Source of the DNA: Clostridia bacterium | GTDB lineage: Bacteria; Bacillota; Clostridia; Oscillospirales; Acutalibacteraceae | Direction of reading: 5' to 3' | DNA: 64,000 bases | Assembly: GCA_017416345.1 (NCBI GenBank) | Contig: JAFQCR010000016.1 | Location: 34,932 to 98,931 of the forward strand | In this document: positions 26,918 to 36,100 of the stretch, piece by piece | Numbering within the stretch: the first letter of the stretch is position 1 | Layout of the letters: each line of letters starts with the position of its first letter | Translations under genes and position numbers: made by a program | Notes under the pieces: generated by a model | The model's input: the letters and a program-made list of their open reading frames with translations, nothing else | Told to the model about the DNA's origin: nothing | The model's database searches: none

Positions 26918-27693
26918 AGATAGGTATTTCCTCCGCAAGCCTGTATCCGTTGGAGACCGAAAAGGCTCTGGAATTTTTGGGCGAAAGCGGAGTAACAACT
27001 ACCGAAATATTTTTCAACAGCCCCTGTGAGTTGGAAGAGGAATTTGTGAAGGAGCTTGACCGCATCCGCCGTCATTACGGCATCGATGTGGTATCGCTTC
27101 ATCCTACCGGCTCGGTGGGTGAGCCTTATTTCCTTTTTTCGGGGTATCAGCGCCGTTACAGAGACACCTTTGAGTTTTACAAAAAATACTACCGTGCCGC
27201 AGAGATCCTGGGTGCCCGATATATTGTTTTGCACGGCGACAGCCTTGCGGGGCATATTCCGATCGAGGAGTATTGCGAGCGATTGATGGAGATGGATGAT
27301 GCCGCAAAGCAGTTTGGCGTAAGTATTTGCCACGAAAATGTCAACCGTTACCGTGCGGCTACCCCCGAAAATGTGCGTGAGATGCGCCGCCTTACCGACG
27401 ACCGATTGAAGTTTACCTTTGACATAAAGCAAACGGTGAGGGATGGCTGCGGCGTTGATGCCATGTATGAGGCTATGAGAGGGAATATCGTTAACGTTCA
27501 TATAAGTGACCATAACGAGCTTTCCGACTGTATGCTTCCGCTTGACGGAGACTTCAGATTCAAGCCGTTTTTTGAAAGGCTTGAGGCCGACGGATACGAC
27601 GGAGCCTGCCTTATAGAGGTCTACAGATATGCCTATGCCAACGAGGCACATCTTTTGGAATCATACAAAAACGTGAACAAAATTCACAAATAG
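26914..27693 (+). CDS. sugar phosphate isomerase/epimerase-like TIM barrel
   Basis: 259 residues with a 4-nt overlap to rqcH. AP-endonuclease-2/xylose-isomerase-like barrel: KIGISSASLYPL, VVSLHPTGS, ARYIVLHGDS, ICHENVNRY, FTFDIKQ, VNVHISDH and CLIEVYRY, which provide the His, Glu and Asp metal ligands of this superfamily. Members isomerise sugars or inosose; the substrate cannot be told. An operator-like inverted repeat at 27673 lies in its last codons. Confidence 0.82.
   Translation: MKIGISSASLYPLETEKALEFLGESGVTTTEIFFNSPCELEEEFVKELDRIRRHYGIDVVSLHPTGSVGEPYFLFSGYQRRYRDTFEFYKKYYRAAEILGARYIVLHGDSLAGHIPIEEYCERLMEMDDAAKQFGVSICHENVNRYRAATPENVREMRRLTDDRLKFTFDIKQTVRDGCGVDAMYEAMRGNIVNVHISDHNELSDCMLPLDGDFRFKPFFERLEADGYDGACLIEVYRYAYANEAHLLESYKNVNKIHK
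27673..27687. promoter_or_regulatory. upstream copy of a paired inverted repeat
   Basis: GTGAA-5 nt-TTCAC followed by AAAT, inside the 3' end of the preceding gene and just before the -35 of the 27768 gene. It is matched by the copy at 27735. Confidence 0.5.
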
Positions 27694-27695
27694 TA

Positions 27696-27723
27696 TTGAC
27701 TATTGGGTGAAATATGTTATAAT
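27696..27723 (+). promoter_or_regulatory. promoter of the 27768 gene
   Basis: TTGACT, 16 nt, TATAAT, with an identical-arm inverted repeat on either side. Confidence 0.7.
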
Positions 27724-27734
27724 ATAGCAGGAAT

Positions 27735-27749
27735 GTGAAAATAATTCAC
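27735..27749. promoter_or_regulatory. downstream copy of the paired inverted repeat
   Basis: GTGAA-5 nt-TTCAC followed by AAAT, located around +6 to +20 of the transcript. The centres of the two copies are 62 bp apart, about six helical turns. Confidence 0.5.
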
Positions 27750-27767
27750 AAATCAGGAGGCTATATT

Positions 27768-28034
27768 ATGCAGAACGATAATTTAAAACATGGCGGTGCT
27801 TATTACCGTGCGGTCAAAACGATGGAAAGCATCAACGGTAAAACGGTTGCTATGTACGGTATTGAGGGTTTTGGACATGGCGATGTTGTATCGGTGTTGG
27901 CGCTGACGACCGATAAGGCAAGAATCACAAGATTGGTTGCAACGCTGAATGAATGTGGTCTTGAGCTGTGTCAGCTGCGTGACGTTGTAGACGATTTCCT
28001 TTATGAGATGCGCAAGCAACCGGAAATGACCTGA
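27768..28034 (+). CDS. small conserved protein, DUF6514-like
   Basis: 88 residues. It contains VAMYGIEGFG and then ITRLVATLNECGLELCQLRDVVDDFLYE, which resembles the DUF6514 pattern of Clostridia; I rate that match as moderate. No signal peptide or membrane segment. The start is ATG 27768 with a caggagg site; a GTG at 27735 is in frame but lies inside the inverted repeat. It is a single gene with its own promoter, two flanking inverted repeats and a strong terminator, so it is probably tightly regulated. Confidence 0.8.
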   Translation: MQNDNLKHGGAYYRAVKTMESINGKTVAMYGIEGFGHGDVVSVLALTTDKARITRLVATLNECGLELCQLRDVVDDFLYEMRKQPEMT

Positions 28035-28044
28035 TAAGAACAAA

Positions 28045-28077
28045 AAACCGTCCCGAACTTTTGGTTCGGGACGGTTT
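28045..28077. terminator. bidirectional terminator
   Basis: Stem AAACCGTCCCGAAC and complement with a 5-nt loop between convergent genes. The core is the same as in the terminator at 52784. Confidence 0.9.
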
Positions 28078-28093
28078 GCTTTTAGAAGGTTTA

Positions 28094-29461
28094 TCAGACC
28101 GTGATAACACCCATGGCCTCAAGAACCGAGAAGCCGAGGATAAGCACGATGCAGATAGGTGCGATGTACTTGATAACAACGGTGAAAAGGCGCTTGGCCT
28201 TGAACTTGTTGCCGCATTCTTCAGCCTCGGCAATGAGAGCCTTGGGCTTGAGAACGTAGCCGACAAAGATGCAGGTGATAAGTGCGACTATCGGCATCAG
28301 AACGCTGTTACTGATGAAGTCGAAGAAATCAAGGAAGCCGTAGCCAATGATCTTGATTCCGCTCAAAATACCGCCGTTCGAAAGTGCCGAGGGGATACCG
28401 AGCAGCAGGCAGATGGCAAGTACGATAATACAGCTTACGGTACGGCTGAGCTTGAACTTGTCCTTAACAATGGAAACAACGGTCTCCATAAGCGAGATGG
28501 ACGAGGTGATGGCGGCAAAGAAAACAAGTATGAAGAACACAAGACCGATAACGGTTCCGCCGAACATACCGTCGAAGACCTTGGGCAGGGCAACAAACAT
28601 AAGACCGGGGCCCTTTGACATATCGCCGCCCGAAGCGGTAACGGCAGGAACGATCATAAGACCTGCAAGGAAGGCGATGCCGGTGTCGAAGATCTCGATG
28701 TTGTGAACCGAGGATTCAACGTTGACGTCCTTTTTCATATAAGAACCGTAGGTGATCATAATACCCATTGCCAAAGACATTGAGTAGAACAGCTGACCCA
28801 TAGCGGCAAGAACGGTGGTGGCCTTAAAGTGGCTGAAATCGGGCACAAGGTAGTACTTGAGGCCTGCCAAAGCACCGGGCTGGCAAAAAACGTATACGGT
28901 GATACCGATGATCATAACGACAAGCAAGGGCATCATTATCTTGGAAACACGCTCAACGCCCTTTTCAACGCCCAAAAGAACTACAACGGCTGTGAGGGCA
29001 AGGAAGAGGAAGAACCAACCGATGGGTTCGGCCGTTCCCGAAATGAAGTTGGTGAAATAGTCGCCTCCGTCGGCTGCAGCTTGAGCCTTGCCGGTTGCAA
29101 AGACTGCTATGTACTTGGCGACCCAACCGCCTATAACGCAGTAGTAGGGAAGGATAATGGCAGGAACAATGGCGGCCAGCACACCGACAAACGAGAAACG
29201 CTTGTCCAAAGCCTTGAAGGCACCGATGGCGCTGAGGCCGGTCTTACGGCCGATGAGAATTTCGGCGGCCATAAGCGCAAAGCCGAAGGTCACAGCCAGA
29301 ATGATGTAAACGAGAAGGAAGATACCTCCGCCGTATTCAGCTGCAAGGTAGGGGAAACGCCAGATGTTACCCAAACCGACAGCCGAGCCTGCAGCCGCAA
29401 GAACGAAGCCGATCTTGCCGGTAAAATTACCTCTCTTTTCCAAAGTTGTGTTTTCGCTCAT
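28094..29461 (-). CDS. neurotransmitter:sodium symporter (NSS) family transporter
   Basis: 455 residues, about 11-12 helices. The LeuT-like signature is present: GKIGFVLAAAGSAVGLGNIWRFPYL at the N terminus holds the unwound helix 1 that binds Na+ and substrate. It imports amino acids or related solutes with sodium, probably tryptophan-like or branched amino acids as for bacterial NSS members, though the substrate is not deducible. ATG 29461 has a gagagg site; the in-frame TTG at 29476 is inside that site. Monocistronic. Confidence 0.92.
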   Translation of the reverse strand: MSENTTLEKRGNFTGKIGFVLAAAGSAVGLGNIWRFPYLAAEYGGGIFLLVYIILAVTFGFALMAAEILIGRKTGLSAIGAFKALDKRFSFVGVLAAIVPAIILPYYCVIGGWVAKYIAVFATGKAQAAADGGDYFTNFISGTAEPIGWFFLFLALTAVVVLLGVEKGVERVSKIMMPLLVVMIIGITVYVFCQPGALAGLKYYLVPDFSHFKATTVLAAMGQLFYSMSLAMGIMITYGSYMKKDVNVESSVHNIEIFDTGIAFLAGLMIVPAVTASGGDMSKGPGLMFVALPKVFDGMFGGTVIGLVFFILVFFAAITSSISLMETVVSIVKDKFKLSRTVSCIIVLAICLLLGIPSALSNGGILSGIKIIGYGFLDFFDFISNSVLMPIVALITCIFVGYVLKPKALIAEAEECGNKFKAKRLFTVVIKYIAPICIVLILGFSVLEAMGVITV

Positions 29462-29617
29462 AATAAAACCTCTCAATCAAAATGCCAAAAGCAAAAAATT
29501 ACATCTAATTATCACACAAAACCGACCAAAATACAAGAAGTAATTTGAAATTTATGGGGTAAAAAGGAAAATAAAGTGAAAAATAATAAAAAATATCGCA
29601 AAACTGAAAAATAATAC

Positions 29618-29646
29618 TTGATTTTTTGCGACGCAGTCGTTATAAT
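29618..29646 (+). promoter_or_regulatory. promoter of tRNA-Ser
   Basis: TTGATT, 17 nt, TATAAT, 45 nt before the tRNA. Confidence 0.75.
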
Positions 29647-29691
29647 ATCAGTGTTGCGTCGAAATAAGACCAACCAATTGAATTGACCAAT

Positions 29692-29784
29692 GGAGAAGTC
29701 GCGTAGTTGGTCGAGCGCGCACGATTGGAAATCGTGTAACCACCTAAAAGTGGTTCGAGGGTTCGAATCCCTCCTTCTCCGCCA
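29692..29784 (+). tRNA. tRNA-Ser (anticodon GGA)
   Basis: Class II tRNA of 93 nt with acceptor GGAGAAG pairing with CTTCTCC, anticodon stem ACGAT/ATCGT around TTGGAAA with GGA at positions 34-36, a long variable arm ending before the GGTTCGAATCC T-arm, and an encoded CCA end. It reads UCC/UCU serine codons. Confidence 0.95.
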
Positions 29785-29786
29785 AA

Positions 29787-29819
29787 ACAAAAACCACCCA
29801 CCAGGGTGGTTTTTGTTTT
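29787..29819. terminator. terminator of tRNA-Ser
   Basis: Stem CAAAAACCACCC and complement with a 4-nt loop, starting right after CCA, with T residues on both sides; it may also serve the convergent epimerase gene. Confidence 0.85.
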
Positions 29820-29840
29820 GCGGTTTCATTTGTGGTGAAG

Positions 29841-30803
29841 TTATTTCTGCGATTGCTCCAGGATCTTCATTTCGGCTTTTATGCCGTCCTCTATAGTGGT
29901 AAAGTCATCACGGCTAAGGCCGGTGACGGTCAGCACCTTTGAGCAATCGACATCACGGTCGAATTTGCGGTCGTAGTTCCACATCCAGTTGTGCTCGCCG
30001 TTGCTGCGGATGGTGGGGATGGTGTCTATGTAACGCTCGTCATCGACCCACTCGACTTTAAGGCCTATCACCTTATTATAAGCATCGGCAACCTCGCCCC
30101 AGGTCATACCGTGACCCGAATATATTGTAAATGCCTCGCCCAATGCATCCTTTTTAAACAGCAGGTTGGAGATCAGCTTACCCGAGTTACCTGCCCAGTC
30201 AAGCCCTGCATGAAGCTCCTTGCAGGAAAGCGGAAGAAGCATTGTTTTGCCGCTTTTGGCATACTCAACGGCCCACAGACCGCTGTTCATAAGGATATCC
30301 ATTCTGCGGCACGAAAATGAGATAACGGGGCGCACGACGGTCCAGTTTTCACCCTTGCATTCATTGAACAGAAAATCCTCGCAGATGCCCTTGCTCACAC
30401 CGTAGGTGTCATATTTAAGAAGGTCGGGGTCCTTTACCACATCGCACAGTCTGGGTGCCGATTCGGTCACGGGATGCTGTTCGTTGGCATAAACACGGTA
30501 GGACGAAAGGAATATAAGGTGGTCGGTGTTCTTTATAAGGAAGCGGTATGCCTCTTTATATTTTTCGGGGTCGGGATAATGGATAAAATTGACGATGCCG
30601 TCATAATGAGTTTTTGAAAACAACTCGGTCAAAAGCTCATTGGTGGCAAGGCTTTGATGAAATTTAAGCTTTGGGTGGTTGGAGACCTTTTCCTCGGGGC
30701 AGATGACCTCAACCTCGGCACCGAGGCGAAGCAGCTCCTCTGCCGTATAGGTTCCAAGCGTTCCGCCGCCTGCAATAAGCAATACTTTTTTGTTTTTATA
30801 CAT
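29841..30803 (-). CDS. NAD-dependent epimerase/dehydratase family protein
   Basis: 320 residues. Atypical SDR: nucleotide loop GGGTLGTYTAEEL at residues 12-24, a FLSSYRVY serine motif and YGVSK with the catalytic Tyr-Lys. Substrate could be a nucleotide sugar or a small keto compound. It is divergent from an AraC regulator 107 bp away, which suggests sugar-inducible control. An in-frame start three codons upstream is less likely than ATG 30803, which follows an aaggaaagga site. Confidence 0.85.
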   Translation of the reverse strand: MYKNKKVLLIAGGGTLGTYTAEELLRLGAEVEVICPEEKVSNHPKLKFHQSLATNELLTELFSKTHYDGIVNFIHYPDPEKYKEAYRFLIKNTDHLIFLSSYRVYANEQHPVTESAPRLCDVVKDPDLLKYDTYGVSKGICEDFLFNECKGENWTVVRPVISFSCRRMDILMNSGLWAVEYAKSGKTMLLPLSCKELHAGLDWAGNSGKLISNLLFKKDALGEAFTIYSGHGMTWGEVADAYNKVIGLKVEWVDDERYIDTIPTIRSNGEHNWMWNYDRKFDRDVDCSKVLTVTGLSRDDFTTIEDGIKAEMKILEQSQK

Positions 30804-30835
30804 AAATATCACGTCCTTTCCTTTATTTTAATATG

Positions 30836-30864
30836 TTGACAATATAAATAAAAGATGTTATTCT
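30836..30864 (+). promoter_or_regulatory. promoter of the AraC gene at 30911
   Basis: TTGACA, 17 nt, TATTCT. Confidence 0.65.
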
Positions 30865-30910
30865 ATTTTTAATGAGGTAAAATTCTATAAATTTTCGGGA
30901 GGACATCGGC

Positions 30911-31669
30911 GTGAATGGCGTATTATTTTTTAATAATTTTGCTTTTAATGAGTTTCGGCAGAACGGTCTTGGACATACCGACAACTCCCGAGGTGCCGAG
31001 CGGCACTACTTGGGATATATGAAAAAGGGAAAAGCGAGGATCGTTTCGGACTCTGTCGAGCTGGAGCTTAAAGAGGGCGATCTGTTTTATATTCCAAAGG
31101 GCTTCAAATACCAATCTTGGTGGAATATAGACGGCGGAGGAGCCGTTTACGACTCCATCGGTTTTTCACATTTCCCCTTACAGAGCGGTGGCGGCTTTAT
31201 GCTTCAAAAAATAGAGCGAACCGAGGAGATAGACCGTTTGTTTGCTCCGTTGTCGGCCGATAAGAGCGTTAATTGCCGTTCTATCGGCATGCTGTACAGT
31301 CTTTTGGGACTGTTGGAGGGTGTGCTTTGTCGCATCGAGCGCAGTAAGGAAAGCATGATCGCAGAAAAACTGATGTTGCTTATCAATAAAGACCACAGCT
31401 GCACAATGGCGGAATACGCCAAGGAGCTTTGTATAAGCGAGGCGGCGCTTTATTTGTACATAAAAAAGGCGTTGGGCAAGACCCCCAACCGATTAAGGCA
31501 GGAGGTCTGCTGTGACAAGGCCTGCGAGCTGCTTAAGACTACCGATTTTTCGGTTGAACAGATAGCCGAAATGTGCGGTTTTTCCTCGGCGTCGTATTTT
31601 AGAAAGGTGCTTTATTCAATTTGCGGCAAAGCTCCGTCCGAGATCCGAAAGAATTCACGGATGATCTGA
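30911..31669 (+). CDS. AraC family transcriptional regulator
   Basis: 252 residues, GTG start with a gggagga site. N-terminal cupin-like domain (LELKEGDLFYIPKGFKYQSWW) and C-terminal AraC helix-turn-helix with YAKELCISEAALYLYIKKALGK and a second helix region VEQIAEMCGFSSASYFRKVLY. Same length as the AraC gene at 12239 but clearly divergent. It probably controls the divergent epimerase gene. Confidence 0.9.
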   Translation: MNGVLFFNNFAFNEFRQNGLGHTDNSRGAERHYLGYMKKGKARIVSDSVELELKEGDLFYIPKGFKYQSWWNIDGGGAVYDSIGFSHFPLQSGGGFMLQKIERTEEIDRLFAPLSADKSVNCRSIGMLYSLLGLLEGVLCRIERSKESMIAEKLMLLINKDHSCTMAEYAKELCISEAALYLYIKKALGKTPNRLRQEVCCDKACELLKTTDFSVEQIAEMCGFSSASYFRKVLYSICGKAPSEIRKNSRMI

Positions 31670-31729
31670 CTACCGCCACTTTTGAATGTGGTGCGGTATG
31701 ATAATTTGAACTTTTAAGGAATGGTGAGC

Positions 31730-32485
31730 GTGACCAAGAAAAAGGTTTGGATCATAATTTCGGCGGCGGTGCTGTTATGTGCCGTTGCGGCATTGACGGT
31801 ATTTTTGTTGGTGTTTAACGGTGTGATACTGTTAAATAACCCCTCAAAGTCGGAGTTCCCCGTAAGAGGCGTTGATGTTTCGCACTATCAGGGCGAGATA
31901 GATTGGCAGGTGTTGGCTAAGGAGGATATTTCGTTTGCTTTTATCAAGGCCACCGAGGGCAGTACCTATACAGATAAATGCTTTGAGTATAATTTTGCCG
32001 AAGCGCAAAAGACCGACCTTGCGGTGGGCGCTTATCACTTTTTCAGCTTTGAAAGCCCCGGTGCTACCCAGGCCGAGAACTTTATAAAAGCGGTACGACC
32101 GTTTGAGGGAATGCTGCCGCCCGTCATTGACCTTGAGTTTTACGGCAACAACGAAAACGATCCGCCCAAGCGTGAGGCGGTGGGCGCACAGCTTAAGATA
32201 ATGCTGGATGCGCTGGAGGCCGAATACGGCCTTGTACCCATTATATATGCCACCGAGGAATCCTACGATACCTATCTTAAGGGTGTTTATGAGCAGTATG
32301 ACATCTGGATAAGGGATGTTATTTTTGAACCCGAGCTTTCAGACGGCAGGCTTTGGACCTTCTGGCAGTATACCAACCGTGAGACCCTTGACGGATACAA
32401 GGGCGAGGAACGCCATATAGATGTAAACGTGTTTAAGGGGACTGCGGCCGATTTTGACGGGTACCCGAGATACAGACCGAAATAA
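31730..32485 (+). CDS. GH25 muramidase with N-terminal membrane anchor
   Basis: 251 residues. One hydrophobic segment at about 6-30 (VWIIISAAVLLCAVAALTVF) anchors or exports the protein; the catalytic GH25 barrel follows with VDVSHYQGEIDW, FIKATEG, the acidic pair in PPVIDLEFY and FWQYTN. GH25 enzymes cut the MurNAc-GlcNAc bond of peptidoglycan. Possible starts are ATG 31721, GTG 31724 and GTG 31730; the aagga site is adjacent to the first and well spaced only for GTG 31730. Followed by a bidirectional terminator. Confidence 0.9.
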   Translation: MTKKKVWIIISAAVLLCAVAALTVFLLVFNGVILLNNPSKSEFPVRGVDVSHYQGEIDWQVLAKEDISFAFIKATEGSTYTDKCFEYNFAEAQKTDLAVGAYHFFSFESPGATQAENFIKAVRPFEGMLPPVIDLEFYGNNENDPPKREAVGAQLKIMLDALEAEYGLVPIIYATEESYDTYLKGVYEQYDIWIRDVIFEPELSDGRLWTFWQYTNRETLDGYKGEERHIDVNVFKGTAADFDGYPRYRPK

Positions 32486-32490
32486 AAGCA

Positions 32491-32520
32491 AAAACACCTG
32501 AGCAATTCAGGTGTTTTTTT
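32491..32520. terminator. bidirectional terminator between muramidase gene and rnpB
   Basis: Stem AAAACACCTGA and complement with a 5-nt loop, flanked by A and T runs. Confidence 0.88.
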
Positions 32521-32859
32521 GATGCGACCGGATCTGTAAGCCGGGTTCTGTATTTGACGACTATCTTTCTTGGCGGCACGTTGCCGTGACGCTCACGCCA
32601 TCTTTCACGACACGCAGGGCACGTATGGTCGTAGCTGATGTTGCTTCGGATAGGGTTTACAGGACTGCACGGTTCCCCGCCAGTCGGTGAGCTCTTACCT
32701 CGCCTTTCCACCCTTACCGTGAAAAAATCACGGCGGTATATCTCTGTTGCACTTTCCCTAAGGTCACCCTCGGCGGCCGTTAGCCGCTATCCTGCCCTGT
32801 GAAGCCCGGACTTTCCTCAGGGGCTTAAAGCCTCCCGCAGCCGTCTGGTCCACTCGCAA
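32521..32859 (-). ncRNA. rnpB: RNase P RNA, bacterial class A
   Basis: About 339 nt on the minus strand. It contains the conserved core GAGGAAAGTCCGGGC followed by ACAGGGCAGGATA, the AAAGTGCAACAGAGA region, and the 3' matching segment CCGGCTTACAGATCC that forms P4 and P1. It is the catalytic subunit that matures tRNA 5' ends. The 5' end is set by the promoter at 32865, and the 3' end abuts the terminator. Confidence 0.95.
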
Positions 32860-32864
32860 GGATA

Positions 32865-32892
32865 ATTTTAACACAAATTTTCAAAAATGCAA
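32865..32892 (-). promoter_or_regulatory. rnpB promoter
   Basis: On the minus strand TTGCAT, 16 nt, TAAAAT, placed 6-8 nt before the predicted RNA start. Confidence 0.65.
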
Positions 32893-33029
32893 ACTATTTT
32901 TTAAATCTGCTCTTTAGAACTTTGGAGGAATGCAAGGGGAGGGGTGACGTAATTTGTCAAAATCAACACAAACATTTTGATTAAAGGGCAGGATTTAACA
33001 AAAACAAATCAAATTGTCACTTAAAATGA

Positions 33030-33058
33030 TTGCGATGTGTGTTTTTGTGTGGTAATAT
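33030..33058 (+). promoter_or_regulatory. promoter of the large secreted protein gene
   Basis: TTGCGA, 17 nt, TAATAT, 71 nt before the ATG. The rest of the 32893-33129 interval is AT-rich with no gene. Confidence 0.45.
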
Positions 33059-33129
33059 GATTTATATAAAAGTATCTTAGTATACATATACCCCTTGGCG
33101 AAAATTTTTAAGTAAAGGAGAGTACTTTT

Positions 33130-36100
33130 ATGAAAAACACATTCAAAAAGGCTGTCAGTGTTCTGCTTGCCGTCATAATGGTAGCATCATTGTGCACAAT
33201 GGCGATCACCACTGTTTCGGCCGAAGAAACCACGACCTTTAAGGATCATGGTATCTACAGCGGAAGCTATGCAGAAGATCGCTTCCTCGTAGAAAATCCC
33301 GATGATCCGAGTGAGATCGTCATCAAGATGCCTTACGGTAACGGACGTTACAACTACCGTCTGGCTGACCCTGCTGATCTTTCCATGCCCTTTGTGGTTG
33401 AGAAGGATAAGTTCTACACCATCACCTTTGATTACAGAGTTGATTCAGTAGGCAATGACGAAACCAATTTAGGCTTTGAACTTTACTACGGTCTGACCGA
33501 TACCGGCGGCCACGGCAGAAAGCCCGCTTCCGCAAAGAAGAGCTGGGCCATCTATGATATCGAGGGTGGCAACATTGACGGTGTATGGCGTACTGCAGCT
33601 ATCCACTTCAAGGCCAATCCGTATCAGGTGACCGAGGATGTTGTTACCGGTCAGGATCCCGAGACCGGAGCTGATATCGTTGATACCAACGTTATCGCTA
33701 CCCTTAACAATATCTATGTAACCTTCTACAATTCTGTAGGTGCTGAGGGTTATTTGAAAAACTTCAACATCGTTGAAGAGACCGACGCAGGTGATAACAC
33801 ACTTGTTGATGTTACCACCGACATGAAGAAGACCATTGATCACACTATCGGTAATGCCAGTGCTTACGGTTCGGGTATGGCCGGTAAGCTTGATGAGGTC
33901 ACCGGCAACCTTGTTCTGTCCGGCGGTAACAGCGCTGCGTTCGCTACCGGCGGCAGCGCTTGGGTAAGACACAGATGTGTTGTTGACAACGGCGGTAACA
34001 GAGTTGCTATCTATGCAGGCAACAGCTATACCTTTGCCCTTAAGTACAGAGTCGTAACTAACTCTGACTGGGTAACCGTTGGTGTTGGCTATGCAAAGAG
34101 CGGTGTTTCCGATACCTCGAAAGAAAGTTTTGCTGTAAAGGCAGAGAAGACCACCGGCGGCGAGACCACCGAGTGGAGATATCTCACCGGCACATTCACT
34201 CCCGAGCTTAACGACGGTGTGACTGTCGCTTACCCCAGAATCATTCTTTCGAGTGCCGCAACTACCGATGCTATCGAGATCGAGTCCTTCGCTATTGCAG
34301 GCTCTTCGATGGCTAACGTTGTTACCAACCTTTACAACGACAACGGCGATAACATCACCGTTAAGACCGGTTATAAGGGCACTTCTGTTGTTGTTGACGG
34401 CGACAAGAGTGCATACAACGTCGAAGCAGGAGAGTGGTTTATGGGTTGGTATGCCGATCCTAACTTCAACACTGCTCTCGGCGATACGGTTCCCACTCAG
34501 AGTGGCACCGTTTATGCTAAGTATCCTTCGACCGTTATCGACTTTAATCAGAGAGGCTCTTACACCAAGAACTACGGCCATAACATAACCTCTGCAACTG
34601 TCGATAGTGTTAAAGGAACTCTTACTGCAGTAGGTATCAATACCGTTGGCTTTATGATCCCTTCTTATGATGCTGATATTTCCGATACCGATAAGTCGGC
34701 CTTCTATCAGTTCAAGGATGGCGCAAAGTATAAGATCACCTTTGTTATTGATTCCAATGACAAGCAGTTCACAACTATCTACACCTGTGCTGACTTTGCC
34801 GGCTCTGCGGGTTCGAGAAAGACCGGCTCTGACGCTGCACACGGTCACAGCATCATCCCCGTGATCGAGTCCGCCACTACCATAAGCCATACCTTTAATT
34901 TCAAGCTCGCTGCAGCAGGCTACAACGGTATCGACTTCAGAGGCGATAACACAAGTATCTCCGCAACCGTTGTATTTGATAAGATCATCATCACCGAGAT
35001 CTTGAATGATGCATTCGTAGACGGCGGTCTTAAGTCTACCGTTACCCTTGATTACAACGACGGCGTGACCGAGGATGAGACTATCACTGTTGGTTACTAC
35101 GATGTCAAGGAGCTTCCCGTACCCACCCGTGAGGGCTACATCTTTGCAGGCTGGTACAAGAACTACAGAACCACCGCTCACCAAATTGATACCGATGATA
35201 TCCCGGTTTCCGCACTTGCAGGTCACATGGGCAATTACGACGCAACCTATGTTGCACAGTGGGTCTCTACCGCTGTTAACCGTGTAGAGTTCAGCGAGGG
35301 TGCTTACAGCAACCTTGGCGGCGGCGATAAGGGCGGCGCATTCACCATTATTAATGACAGCGCAATTGATGCCGAGTCGGCCGACCACACCTACGCTATG
35401 ATGGACACCGTAACCACCAATAAAGCCAACAATGTTTACAAGGTATCGTTGTTTAATGACGATGGCTCCAGAATGCTGGCTTACGAGGGCGTTACCTACA
35501 GATTCACCGTCCGCTACAAGATAGTTGACGACCGTGGTTCCAACGGTCTTCAGATCGGTGTTGCCAGAAGCGGCATCGGTTCCTACGGTCCTGAGGGTCT
35601 CGACGGTGTCGGTAGTATCAGCGTTGTCGCTACCTCTAAGAATACCGACGGCTTTGTGACCGCAACTGCAGACTTCAAGGTAAAGGGCATCTATATCGCA
35701 GATATGGGTATTACCGAATCCGTTACCGACAAGGTACAGTCTCAGCTTGCTCTCAGAATGAACAGCGGTATTGCTTTCATCGACTATGTTGAGGTTACCG
35801 CAGTTTCTTACACTCCTGCTTACGCAAACTTCATCGAGAACGCAACCGTTACCGTTGACTATGAAAACCTCACCTTCACCGTTATCCCCGATGAAGGCTA
35901 CGAGATGATGCTTGGTACTGCAATTTCCAAGACCACCTATCTCGATTACACTATCGCAGAGGATCCTGCAAACAGCAATAAGGAGACCTGCTATCCTGTC
36001 GATACCGATGTAAACTTCTACAGCGATCTTTACGCAGAGAATGACGGATATACCTACGGTTTCTACTATGACGTAGCCGAAGGCGATCGCCTCAGCTCCA

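Noticed and set aside
27673-27749. Rex or CRP sites
   Set aside because: The half-sites look similar, but the spacing is one base longer than Rex and CRP sites need.
28061-29548. Plus-strand frames of 119-239 codons
   Set aside because: They mirror the NSS transporter on the minus strand, whose sodium-site motif is unmistakable.
33469-35388. 639-codon open frame on the minus strand
   Set aside because: It lies wholly antisense to the secreted protein gene, has no ribosome site or recognisable domain, and results from the biased codon use of the real gene.
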